64,000 nt of DNA, taken from NCBI GenBank assembly GCA_900318645.1, contig ONLH01000032.1, positions 59,972 to 123,971 of the forward strand, in the 5' to 3' direction. The DNA is from an uncultured Prevotellaceae bacterium. Its GTDB lineage: Bacteria; Bacteroidota; Bacteroidia; Bacteroidales; Muribaculaceae. Both the position numbers and the translations under genes were made by a program. Below are positions 41,151-48,980 of this stretch, one piece after another (position 1 is the stretch's first letter; every line of letters starts with the position of its first letter). The notes beneath the pieces are model-generated. The model made no database searches. It was not told the origin of the DNA and saw only the letters and a list, made by a program, of their open reading frames with translations.

Positions 41151-42245
41151 TTACTCGGGATTCTTGCTGTGATAGAAATCGAGGGGATCACCGTTGATGG
41201 CGTCACGGGTGTGGTTCATCCACACTTGACGGATGGTGGGGAGTTCCAACAGACCCTTCTCAATCATGGTCGAGTTGTTGCACTCATAACCCATGTGGTG
41301 GAAGTACATCTTCCAGGAGGTGTCCTCAACCTCGCCCTCGTCGTTGGGGGTGAACTTGGTGCCGTCCCAGTTGTCGTCATCGTCACCAGCCATGTCGTTG
41401 TGACCGTGGTCACCGTCAATCGACATCAGGGGGTGGCAATATACCTTACCGCTGGTGATACCGGCAGCAACCATACGCTCATACACGTCGGTCTTGAAGT
41501 TGTCCATCATGTCAACAGTACCCACAAAATAATTCTTGCTGAAGTACTGCAAGGCCTCCTCGAGCTGCGTGTAGCGCACGTTGGCCTTGTAGGTGTCATA
41601 GCTGTCGGGGTTACCGTGACCCATGAAGGCAACAACGCCCTCATTGGCTTTGTCCTTGTAGAGCTTGTTCAGCTCGCTGGCAACGAGGTTCACATCGCTC
41701 TCGGCATCCTGCAACAGGGGTACACCCAGCTTGAGGTCAACAATCGACAGATACTTGTCGTTGATGTCACCGTTGGCGTTGTTGGCGAAGTCCTTGATGT
41801 AGCTGATCACGCGGGTGTATTCCTCACCGGGAATAACCTGCAGCGATTGTACGACGATTTCCATGTACTCAACCTCGGCAAAGGCGTTGAGCCAGAAGGG
41901 AGGTGCATAGAAGTTGCGGGGATCTACGTTCTCACCGGCTGCTGCACGGTTGATGCAGATGGCTGAGGAGAAGGACAGGAACACGTCATAACCGGGGAAT
42001 TCCTTCTTGTAGGCTTCAACAGTGGCATCAAATGCGTTGTAAGCCTGCTCCCAGGTCGAACCGAAGGCAACCAGCAGGATAACCTTGTCGCTCTTCTTCT
42101 GAGACTTAACGGTCTGCGTTACAGCTTTCTGGTAAATGGTGTAGTTGTTCTCGATGGGATCGTCCTTGTCATCGTTGCAAGATGTGAAACCCATGGTCAG
42201 ACAGATTGCCATCATGGCAATCAATAAAGATTTAATCTTCATCAT
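41151..42245 (-). CDS. cbiK: CbiK-type sirohydrochlorin cobaltochelatase, lipoprotein form
   Basis: 364 residues (363 if the second ATG is used). A lipoprotein signal (MMKIKSLLIAMMAICLTMGF, then TSC) precedes an Asp-rich linker and a CbiK chelatase fold: VILLVAFGSTWEQAYNAFDA, VVQSLQVIPGEEY, VAFMGHGNPDSYDTYKANVR with a metal-site His, and CHPLMSIDGDHGHNDMAGDD with further ligands. CbiK inserts cobalt into sirohydrochlorin, normally in the cytoplasm. Here it appears exported, between two TonB receptors and under a B12 riboswitch. It overlaps the upstream receptor by 14 bases. A role in binding or metal handling of imported tetrapyrroles is an alternative. Confidence 0.88.
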   Translation of the reverse strand: MMKIKSLLIAMMAICLTMGFTSCNDDKDDPIENNYTIYQKAVTQTVKSQKKSDKVILLVAFGSTWEQAYNAFDATVEAYKKEFPGYDVFLSFSSAICINRAAAGENVDPRNFYAPPFWLNAFAEVEYMEIVVQSLQVIPGEEYTRVISYIKDFANNANGDINDKYLSIVDLKLGVPLLQDAESDVNLVASELNKLYKDKANEGVVAFMGHGNPDSYDTYKANVRYTQLEEALQYFSKNYFVGTVDMMDNFKTDVYERMVAAGITSGKVYCHPLMSIDGDHGHNDMAGDDDDNWDGTKFTPNDEGEVEDTSWKMYFHHMGYECNNSTMIEKGLLELPTIRQVWMNHTRDAINGDPLDFYHSKNPE

Positions 42246-44376
42246 TGTTTTGTTGTTTGTAGTTAGACTTATACTTATTAGAAAGTTTCTTTCCTTGATT
42301 GAAGCGGATGGTCAGCGACACATAGCCTGTGCGGCCAGGGGTCGTCGTGCCTAGGTGTAGCCCGTGAGGCGTGCGGTCACAGTAGTTGAAGATGTTGTCC
42401 ACACCGGCCTCAATACGCCAGGCTGTCGCCTTGAAGTGACCCAGGTCATGGGTGGTGGACAGGCGCCACGTCTGGTAGCCCTTGCCGTTGCCGTCGTCCT
42501 GATAATAGCGAGTGCTCGACATGCGGCCATAGACGCCCACGCCCAAGCGGTAGTCTGCCGAGAAGCGGTGACCCCAAGTGGCAAACCAGTTGCCCTTGTG
42601 GTGAGCCATACCGTCGATGGTGACTTTATGCATCTTGTCGTGGTTGGTATCATATTGGTTGGCATCGGTGTCCAGGTAACTGTAGCCTAGACCGAAGGCA
42701 AACTCGCGCCACTGGTAATTGACGTTCACGTCAACGCCATAGGTCTTGGCGTCCTCAATGTTTTGATATTGGCGGGTCTTGACGGGGTCATACTGGATGA
42801 TGTACTCATCGGGGGCCTGATAGTTGGGAATGGTTACCAAGGCAATCATGTCCTTGACCTTATTATAATAACCCGTGATGGTCACATTCAGGCCGCGCCA
42901 GCCATATTCACCGCTCAGCGAGAAATAGTTGCTGGACTGTGGCTTGAGGTCGGTATTGCCCAGATAGAGGTAAGTGCCGCTCATCTGGCGCACATAGCGG
43001 TAGAACAGTTCGCGGATGGCGGGCGTCTTGAAGCCTTGGCTCCATGTGGCGCGCAATCGCCAGGCATTACCGGGCTTCCACATCGCTGACACCTTGGGTG
43101 TCAGTTTGGTGCCGAACTGCTCGTTCTGGTTCAGGCGCAGGCCGGCGGTGATGTTCACGTTGTGGATGAGGTTGAACTCGTCCTGTACATAGACGGCTAC
43201 TGTCCAGTCGCTGGCCTTGCCGCCCTTGACTCGGGTGGGGGCGTGGAGCCAGTCATAGCGGAATTCCATGCCGGTACTCAGGATGTTCTCGTAGGGCAAA
43301 GAGAAGACCCCCTTCAGCGCGGCCATTGTGCGTTGTTGGTCACTCTGCAGCTCCTTCTGGTCAGGAAGATACGGGAAATAAGGATAGTAGGGAGTGCCAG
43401 CGCTCTTCTCGTAGTCCTCGACGAGCGTCGTGGCGGTATAATAGTAATAGTAGGCATGGCGGTGCCAATCCACGTCCAGCGAGATGTAGTCGGTCTTTGA
43501 ACGGCTCCACTTGCCGCCGATGGATGCCGAACCGTTGTGGTACTCCATGTCCCAGGTCTTCACGTCATAGTGGGGATGGCGGCCGCTCACGCGATAGATG
43601 CGTTTCCAGTAGGTGCTGCCGTCGGCATAGAGTTCCACATTCTTGACTGGCTGATAGGTCAACCGTTCGGCGATTTGCCAGTTGGTGTGACGGTTCACGG
43701 TCTTGTTGCGGGAATCGGTGATGGGTGGCTCCGACCCCTCGACATGCTCAACCGAGGTGTTTTGCCAGCCGTCGCTGTGCTGTAGCTGGAAGTTGGTGTA
43801 GCTGCTGAACTTGCCGTAATTCAACGCCAGACCATTGTGCTGGCGCACGTCTCCATAGCTGCCCAGGCGGGTCGTGTTCTCTATTAACAGACCTTCCTCG
43901 CGGTGCTTCTTGGTTATGATGTTCACCACACCCGCGATGGCATCCGAGCCGTAGAGCGCACTCGATGCACCCTTCACAATCTCGATTTTCTCGATGTTCT
44001 GCGGGTCAATCAACGACAGGTCGTTCTGGCCACCCACATCGCCATGGATGCGCTTGCCGTCAATCAGGACCAAAATGTAAGAGTTGCCCAGTCCATTCAG
44101 TTGCATCTGCGAACCCATGTCATCCTGGTTGAAGGCAAACGACGCCGTGAGGCCACCCAGGATGTCCTCGATGCTCTTGCCCGCATAGTTGCGTAGCATC
44201 TTGCTCGTGATTACCTCGGTCTGTACGGGCGCATCCTTCAGCAGGTGCTGAGTGCCAGTACCCGTTACAACCACCTCGGGCAGACTATCCTGCCGCCAGA
44301 TGTCATTCTGTCCATTGACAGCTACAAACGCGCATAAAGCCAGCAACGCTGCTGTCAGTCTTTTTCTTTTCTTCAT
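42232..44376 (-). CDS. btuB: BtuB-like TonB-dependent receptor 2
   Basis: 714 residues. Signal peptide (MKKRKRLTAALLALCAFVAV), then LPEVVVTGTGTQHLLKDAPV near the N-terminus. The plug domain has MQLNGLGNSYILVLIDGKRI, IEKIEIVKGASSALYGSDAI and AGVVNIITKKHREEG. The barrel has TonB-receptor features (TPKVSAMWKPGNAWRLRATW, SQGFKTPAIRELFYRYVRQM). It is the first gene after the cobalamin riboswitch, which strongly supports corrinoid uptake as its job. It is clearly related to the receptor at 39000-41066, but the two are not near-identical. Confidence 0.92.
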   Translation of the reverse strand: MKKRKRLTAALLALCAFVAVNGQNDIWRQDSLPEVVVTGTGTQHLLKDAPVQTEVITSKMLRNYAGKSIEDILGGLTASFAFNQDDMGSQMQLNGLGNSYILVLIDGKRIHGDVGGQNDLSLIDPQNIEKIEIVKGASSALYGSDAIAGVVNIITKKHREEGLLIENTTRLGSYGDVRQHNGLALNYGKFSSYTNFQLQHSDGWQNTSVEHVEGSEPPITDSRNKTVNRHTNWQIAERLTYQPVKNVELYADGSTYWKRIYRVSGRHPHYDVKTWDMEYHNGSASIGGKWSRSKTDYISLDVDWHRHAYYYYYTATTLVEDYEKSAGTPYYPYFPYLPDQKELQSDQQRTMAALKGVFSLPYENILSTGMEFRYDWLHAPTRVKGGKASDWTVAVYVQDEFNLIHNVNITAGLRLNQNEQFGTKLTPKVSAMWKPGNAWRLRATWSQGFKTPAIRELFYRYVRQMSGTYLYLGNTDLKPQSSNYFSLSGEYGWRGLNVTITGYYNKVKDMIALVTIPNYQAPDEYIIQYDPVKTRQYQNIEDAKTYGVDVNVNYQWREFAFGLGYSYLDTDANQYDTNHDKMHKVTIDGMAHHKGNWFATWGHRFSADYRLGVGVYGRMSSTRYYQDDGNGKGYQTWRLSTTHDLGHFKATAWRIEAGVDNIFNYCDRTPHGLHLGTTTPGRTGYVSLTIRFNQGKKLSNKYKSNYKQQNNDED

Positions 44377-44501
44377 TTGCTTTCCGTCACACCTGTTCCT
44401 GAGTGAACGTACTATAATAAATTTTAGTCACTAGCCCCTAGCTTCCAGTCCTAATTGTAGATGCAACGATCAACTGATAACTATTGACTATTAACTGAAA
44501 T

Positions 44502-44675
44502 GGCAGGTCTTCTGACTTTCCCCAGTCCGCTTCGCCTTCCCAGCAAGTTTGACCGCCAGTGGCATTTCTTTTAAGCAGACCCTGTGTTTTGAGGGGATTA
44601 CAGCTGCAGGTACAGTTCCGGACTCTCACCGGATTCCCTTGCATCGAGGTAGCCCATAGCCACCCTCGATTACCA
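44502..44675 (-). promoter_or_regulatory. Cobalamin riboswitch
   Basis: On the minus strand the leader contains GGGAATCCGGTGAGAGTCCG, a CTGTACCTGCAGCTGTAATC segment, and the B12 box AGTCAGAAGACCTGCC (44502-44517). These are standard AdoCbl-riboswitch elements. It precedes TonB receptor 2, cbiK and TonB receptor 1. High corrinoid is expected to turn these genes down. The ATG lies about 126 bases further on, and the region between (44377-44501) holds AACTGATAACTATTGACT-like repeats. Confidence 0.96.
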
Positions 44676-44688
44676 TCAAATTTCGCCG

Positions 44689-44696
44689 CAAAAGTA
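44689..44696 (-). promoter_or_regulatory. -7 element before the cobalamin riboswitch
   Basis: Minus-strand TACTTTTG matches TAnnTTTG, about 14 bases upstream of the riboswitch. A TTG in TTGGGGGAAAA lies about 20 bases further upstream. Confidence 0.65.
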
Positions 44697-44810
44697 CTAC
44701 TTTTTCCCCCAACCACCAACAATGCCCCCAAAAAATCCTACATAAATTTTGACTTGACCTGATTAAATGTATTTTGATTTAAGGTGCAAGAATTTGGCAT
44801 TGATCTGTAT

Positions 44811-44818
44811 TATTTTTG
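44811..44818 (+). promoter_or_regulatory. -7 element of the ABC-type ATPase gene
   Basis: TATTTTTG matches TAnnTTTG, 20 bases before the chosen ATG at 44839. Confidence 0.55.
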
Positions 44819-44838
44819 CGGCAAAATGTCAATTGGTA

Positions 44839-45570
44839 ATGAAAGAGAATATCTATTTGAGAAAAATCAGGAGACGAGAAGGGGAATGGGATTCAAGCAA
44901 ATACCCATTCTCTATACCCGTAATTAGAGACTTCACCGATTTTAGATTTGAGAAGTCTGTGACCTATATCGTTGGAGGCAACGGATCGGGGAAATCGACG
45001 TTACTTGAGGCAATTGCCATCTTGCTACGCATCAATCCCGAGGGCGGCTCCCGTCACTTCAATTTCCATACCGAAGAGACCCACTCGTCGCTGCATGAAG
45101 CTCTAATTGCATCGCAAGCAAGCCTTAGTTATCAAGACACGTATTTCTTTAGGGCAGAGAGCTACTACAACGTCATCTCCGAAATCAATCGCCGTGGTTT
45201 AAACATATACTATGACCATCTTAATTTACACGAGTTTTCTCATGGTGAGGGATTCATGGCTCTGCTTGAACACAGGTTGACAGGTAAAGGCATCTATATC
45301 TTTGACGAACCTGAGGCAGCGCTGTCCTTCCAAAACCAGCTGCAGTTTCTGTTATGGATTAAAGATGTAGTCAAGAAAGGAGCCCAAATCATCATTGCCA
45401 CCCACTCACCCGTCATCCTTTCCTATCCAGGTGCGGCCATTCACGAGATCAAGGATGGGCAAATGGTTCCCACTCAATATCGCGACTGCAGTGCCTATCG
45501 AGACCTTTATGGCTTCCTGCTTAACCGTGAAGGTTGCCTCCATGAACTGGGCCTCACCAACAATAAATAA
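44839..45570 (+). CDS. ABC/AAA-type ATPase (stand-alone)
   Basis: 243 residues from MKENIYLRKIRRREGEWDS, chosen because the -7 box lies between this ATG and the earlier in-frame start at 44767. Walker A VGGNGSGKSTLLEA is at about residues 47-60, an EFSHGEGFMALLEHRLTGKG signature-like segment follows, then Walker B GIYIFDEPEAALS and the switch IIIATHSPVIL. This is the layout of small cytosolic ABC-type ATPases (AAA_15/AAA_21-like) not tied to a permease. Related proteins act in repair, nucleotide sensing or phage defence. No permease is beside it, so it is unlikely to be the missing BtuD. The function is unresolved. Confidence 0.85.
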   Translation: MKENIYLRKIRRREGEWDSSKYPFSIPVIRDFTDFRFEKSVTYIVGGNGSGKSTLLEAIAILLRINPEGGSRHFNFHTEETHSSLHEALIASQASLSYQDTYFFRAESYYNVISEINRRGLNIYYDHLNLHEFSHGEGFMALLEHRLTGKGIYIFDEPEAALSFQNQLQFLLWIKDVVKKGAQIIIATHSPVILSYPGAAIHEIKDGQMVPTQYRDCSAYRDLYGFLLNREGCLHELGLTNNK

Positions 45571-45776
45571 CTTTGGTAAATTGTTCATTGCCCTTCTCTC
45601 AGTTTCATTTGTAACCCTTAGTCTAAATTGTCAATAATAAATATTATCTAATCCCCTTACATATAATGGCCTAATGAAAGAATGAAAATGGGCGGAAAGA
45701 GAAATATCCCGTTGCCAAAAGAATTCAGATGGAGTAAACAACCATACAGCGATTGTAGGGCTCTCCGCTGCTGGTG

Positions 45777-45956
45777 TCAGGGCTCATATTGCTGGCACCA
45801 GTAGTGGAACCGCAGCATGAGGATGATTGCTATGGTGCAGAACAACTTGTTCCTGACCGAGATGTTACCAACAATCGCAGGCGTCCAGCACACGGCTATC
45901 ATCAATACGCCTGCCACAACATGAATCGTTACCATAAAAATCTTGTCCTTGTCCAT
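45777..45956 (-). CDS. Small two-helix membrane protein
   Basis: 59 residues from ATG 45956, below usual length cut-offs. MDKDKIFMVTIHVVAGVLMI, then AVCWTPAIVGNISVRNKL and FCTIAIILMLRFHYWCQQYE. Two hydrophobic helices are predicted at about 7-24 and 38-50. The minus-strand leader has AAGGAAC about 20 bases before the ATG. It is the only gene I see in the 560-base gap between 45570 and 46130. The plus strand of the same gap shows only weakly coding-like frames. The function is unknown. Confidence 0.6.
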   Translation of the reverse strand: MDKDKIFMVTIHVVAGVLMIAVCWTPAIVGNISVRNKLFCTIAIILMLRFHYWCQQYEP

Positions 45957-46065
45957 AATCTATAAAATTATTAGTTCCTTATTTGGGCCTTAAAATGTAA
46001 AAATGTCCCAAAAAATTAAAACGAAAACCGATAAAAATTTCATCAGGTTACTTTTTCAACAAAAG

Positions 46066-46097
46066 TTGGGAAATATGCAATAGATTTATTATCTTTG
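46066..46097 (+). promoter_or_regulatory. Promoter of the nuclease-helicase run
   Basis: TTG at 46066-46068 and TATCTTTG at 46090-46097 match Bacteroidetes -33/-7 elements with about 21 bases between. The ATG at 46130 follows after 32 bases. No further promoter is obvious before the next three genes. Confidence 0.65.
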
Positions 46098-46129
46098 CAA
46101 GTCAATAATTAACCGTTTAACATCATCCT

Positions 46130-47674
46130 ATGGCTGGACTTTCCAAATCAAGATACACGACCTTCTGCCAGTGCAGCAAGGCCTTGTGGCTTCGAGTTTA
46201 TCACCCGGAACTGCAACCCGAGGACCCTAACCTGCAAGCACGATTTGACTCTGGCAACGAGGTGGGCGACCTGGCGATGGGGCTTTTCGGTCCCTTTATT
46301 GAGGTTACCACGCTTACTGCTGAAGGTAAGCTCGATCTCAAAGCGATGATTGAGAAAACCAAGCAGGAAATAGACTGCGGCACCGAGGTCATCTGCGAGG
46401 CTTCATTCTCATATGATGGCTGCTACTGTGCCGTTGACATCCTGCGCCGCGAGGGAAGCGGATGGGCCATCTATGAGGTAAAGAGTTCGTCAAGCCATAG
46501 CGGTGATGAAGTCGTTTTGCCTGATAAGTTCGACAAATATGCCGTGGATATCGCCTTCCAGCGATGGGTGCTTGAACAGTGTGGCATTAAGGTGACCGGA
46601 ACCAATCTGGTGACCATTAACGGTGATTATGAGCGTGTGGGGGACCTAAACATCCACCAGTTGTTCCGAATTATCAACCTTAAGGAGAAAGTCGATAGCG
46701 AGTATCCGCTGGTTCCCGCCCGAGTGCAACTCGCCAAGCAAACATTGGAACTGAAGCAGGAGCCTGAACGTGCCATCGGACCTCATTGTGCTGATCCTTA
46801 CGAATGCGGCTTTTGGCAATATTGCGCTGCTCGTCAAGGTTTGACTCAGGACGAAGGCGAGCCCACCGTATTTGATCTTTACAGGATGAATGCCAGCAAG
46901 AAATGGGAATACTACAATGCTGGCAAAATCACCTTCGAGGATTTGCGTGACGAGCCGTTGAGCGATATGCAACAGCTGCAGGTGGAATGCACATTGGCTG
47001 GTGTCGAACACATCGAGCCTGAGGGTATCAGGGAATTTCTTGACGGACTTTCCTATCCGCTCTATTTCCTGGACTTCGAGACCTTTCAGCCCACCATTCC
47101 GCCATTCGACCACATTAGGCCGTACCAGCAGGTAACTTTCCAATACTCATTGCATATCATCGAACAAGAGGGCGGTGAATTGATACACAAGGAATTCCTA
47201 GCTCCCAGTGACGGCACTGACCCTAGGGGGGCTCTTGCTGAACGCCTTTGCAAAGACATACCGATGAATGTCTGCTCATTGGCCTATAACAAAGCCTTTG
47301 AGTGCACTCGCATTAAAGAACTGGCCGGTTTATATCCCGACTTGTCGGCACATCTGCTCAATATAGCCGACAATATCGTGGACCTGATCACACCCTTCCG
47401 AGCAAGGCATTATTATATGCCTGCGATGGGCGGTTCATTCTCTATCAAGAGCGTACTGCCCGCCCTGTTCCCCGATGACCCGTCACTCGACTACCACAAC
47501 CTCGATGAGCGTGTGCAGAACGGCGTCGCCGCCATGACCATTTTCCCCCAGATTCAATACATGGGCCCCGACGAGGCCGCAGCCACCCGCGAAGCCCTGC
47601 TTCGTTACTGCGAACTCGACACCCTCGCCATGGTAAAAGTATGGGAGAAACTCCAATCCGTTACAAAGCATTAG
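46130..47674 (+). CDS. DUF2779 protein: Cas4-like nuclease fused to DEDD-type exonuclease
   Basis: 514 residues. The N-terminal part resembles Cas4/RecB-type nucleases: LSKSRYTTFCQCSKALWLRV (C13, C15), CYCAVDILRREGSGWAIYEV with the D...E-x-K core (EVKSSSS), and a later Cys cluster HCADPYECGFWQYC that with C15 could hold an iron-sulphur cluster. The C-terminal DUF2779 part has YFLDFETFQPTIPPF, YNKAFECTRI and RYCELDTLAMVKVW, an RNase H-fold DEDDy exonuclease pattern. A protein with two nuclease-like domains just ahead of a PLD-like protein and a helicase fits nucleic-acid degradation or repair. Its biological role is not established. Confidence 0.8.
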   Translation: MAGLSKSRYTTFCQCSKALWLRVYHPELQPEDPNLQARFDSGNEVGDLAMGLFGPFIEVTTLTAEGKLDLKAMIEKTKQEIDCGTEVICEASFSYDGCYCAVDILRREGSGWAIYEVKSSSSHSGDEVVLPDKFDKYAVDIAFQRWVLEQCGIKVTGTNLVTINGDYERVGDLNIHQLFRIINLKEKVDSEYPLVPARVQLAKQTLELKQEPERAIGPHCADPYECGFWQYCAARQGLTQDEGEPTVFDLYRMNASKKWEYYNAGKITFEDLRDEPLSDMQQLQVECTLAGVEHIEPEGIREFLDGLSYPLYFLDFETFQPTIPPFDHIRPYQQVTFQYSLHIIEQEGGELIHKEFLAPSDGTDPRGALAERLCKDIPMNVCSLAYNKAFECTRIKELAGLYPDLSAHLLNIADNIVDLITPFRARHYYMPAMGGSFSIKSVLPALFPDDPSLDYHNLDERVQNGVAAMTIFPQIQYMGPDEAAATREALLRYCELDTLAMVKVWEKLQSVTKH

Positions 47675-47735
47675 ATAGTATTAACAAGAGGTTTCCTTAG
47701 TCCCTCAAGAAGTAAAAAACTGGAATAATCAATAT

Positions 47736-48980
47736 ATGAAACTTGGTTACATTACTTTTAGCAACGAGGAACAGCAATTTGTGCATCGAGTGATCCAACA
47801 GATTAATCAGGGAGCGATTGATGAACTTGGATTTGGCAGAATTCGTGATGCTTTCTCAGACGAGATGTTCCCAGGAATGTCTACGTTACACCGCAGGAGT
47901 AAGTATTTTGTCTTATTACCTACACTATACAATCAACTATCACAGAAAATCAATAAAGAAAGCAGTGATATAAGTTCTTTAATACGCAGATGGGAGATTA
48001 ATATGACAATTAGCCTTTTGAAGGGAGCAAATCAAGGTGACATAGGAATCACTGGTAGTAGTATCGGAATAACAGAGTTAGAAAAAGGACGATATGTTAA
48101 GATCACACCAACTAATATTTATTTGGAGGCATTAAGGTTTTTGGGATTAGTTAATAATTCCATGAGTCTAATCAATCTCATCAAACAACAATCAGAGAGA
48201 AACTTGGAGTCCCTAAAAAACAGGAGGACGAGGGACGAAATAGTCGAAGATCCAGATGGCACAGACACGAGCATTGGAGCCAAACAAAACTTTTTCACAT
48301 TCCCTGGCTATCGTTTTGACAAAGTTTCATACATTGACTTGCAATTAACTGAATATGAGGCTAATATTTTAAAACAACGTATTATCCGTTATTGCCGCTA
48401 TAGTGATAAGACCCCCAAACTTTATAGCTATATCCTTCAAAATGAAAAGATTAGAATCAAACAGAGTTTCTTCGACTTAAAAACGAGTATTGATAAATTC
48501 CCAGACTCTCAAAAGAAACTGAAAGAAGCTTATTACATGGCTTATGATTTCTCAAAATGGGCACATCTAATGAACACTTATTACAGGTACATATTTAACC
48601 TAAAAGCAGGTCATCAGGAAATTGCTGATAAATTAAAAGACCATATTAATGGAGTCCTGTCTTCATATGATTTCCCTCAATTTGATAGAATTGAGGAAAT
48701 CCTGAAGTACATTAAATCTAATCCTGGTTTTAAGGATGTGAACAAGCTATGTGATTTCTGCCTTGAAGCAGCAAGATTGCTGGATAACATTGATAATAAA
48801 GAGGCGGACTTAATAAAACTAATAACTAAGAGAGAACTATGTATTAAAAGAAATCATCACAAAATTGGAAATCCCCGATACGATAATACTGATTATTCCA
48901 ATCCCCCTGGATACTATAGCTATCGATGGGACGAAATTGTTTATTCCATGATAATTGACATAAGAAATCCAAAGAAATGA
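47736..48980 (+). CDS. DUF6361-like protein
   Basis: 414 residues, starting MKLGYITFSNEEQQFVHRVI. ELGFGRIRDAFSDEMFPGMS, TLHRRSKYFVLLPTLYNQL and LIRRWEINMTISLLKG near the N-terminus are typical of the DUF6361 family. The rest is mostly helical. The gene is markedly more AT-rich than the upstream nuclease gene, which suggests a separate origin. Its stop overlaps the next start by 4 bases (ATGA). Members of this family are usually met next to PLD-like and helicase genes; its biochemical role is unknown to me. Confidence 0.72.
   Translation: MKLGYITFSNEEQQFVHRVIQQINQGAIDELGFGRIRDAFSDEMFPGMSTLHRRSKYFVLLPTLYNQLSQKINKESSDISSLIRRWEINMTISLLKGANQGDIGITGSSIGITELEKGRYVKITPTNIYLEALRFLGLVNNSMSLINLIKQQSERNLESLKNRRTRDEIVEDPDGTDTSIGAKQNFFTFPGYRFDKVSYIDLQLTEYEANILKQRIIRYCRYSDKTPKLYSYILQNEKIRIKQSFFDLKTSIDKFPDSQKKLKEAYYMAYDFSKWAHLMNTYYRYIFNLKAGHQEIADKLKDHINGVLSSYDFPQFDRIEEILKYIKSNPGFKDVNKLCDFCLEAARLLDNIDNKEADLIKLITKRELCIKRNHHKIGNPRYDNTDYSNPPGYYSYRWDEIVYSMIIDIRNPKK

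Noticed and set aside
44839-45570. Missing BtuD ATPase of the B12 transporter
   Set aside because: The ATPase resembles stand-alone AAA_15/AAA_21 types rather than transporter ATPases, has its own promoter and is far from btuFC.
45774-45965. Plus-strand 63-codon frame in the gap before the nuclease gene
   Set aside because: Its composition (His, Asn, Asp, Arg runs without pattern) looks non-coding; the opposite strand gives a clean two-helix membrane protein.
46130-47674. Cas4 gene of a CRISPR system
   Set aside because: Only the N-terminal part is Cas4-like. It is fused to a DUF2779 exonuclease-like part, and no repeat array or cas1/cas2 is visible.
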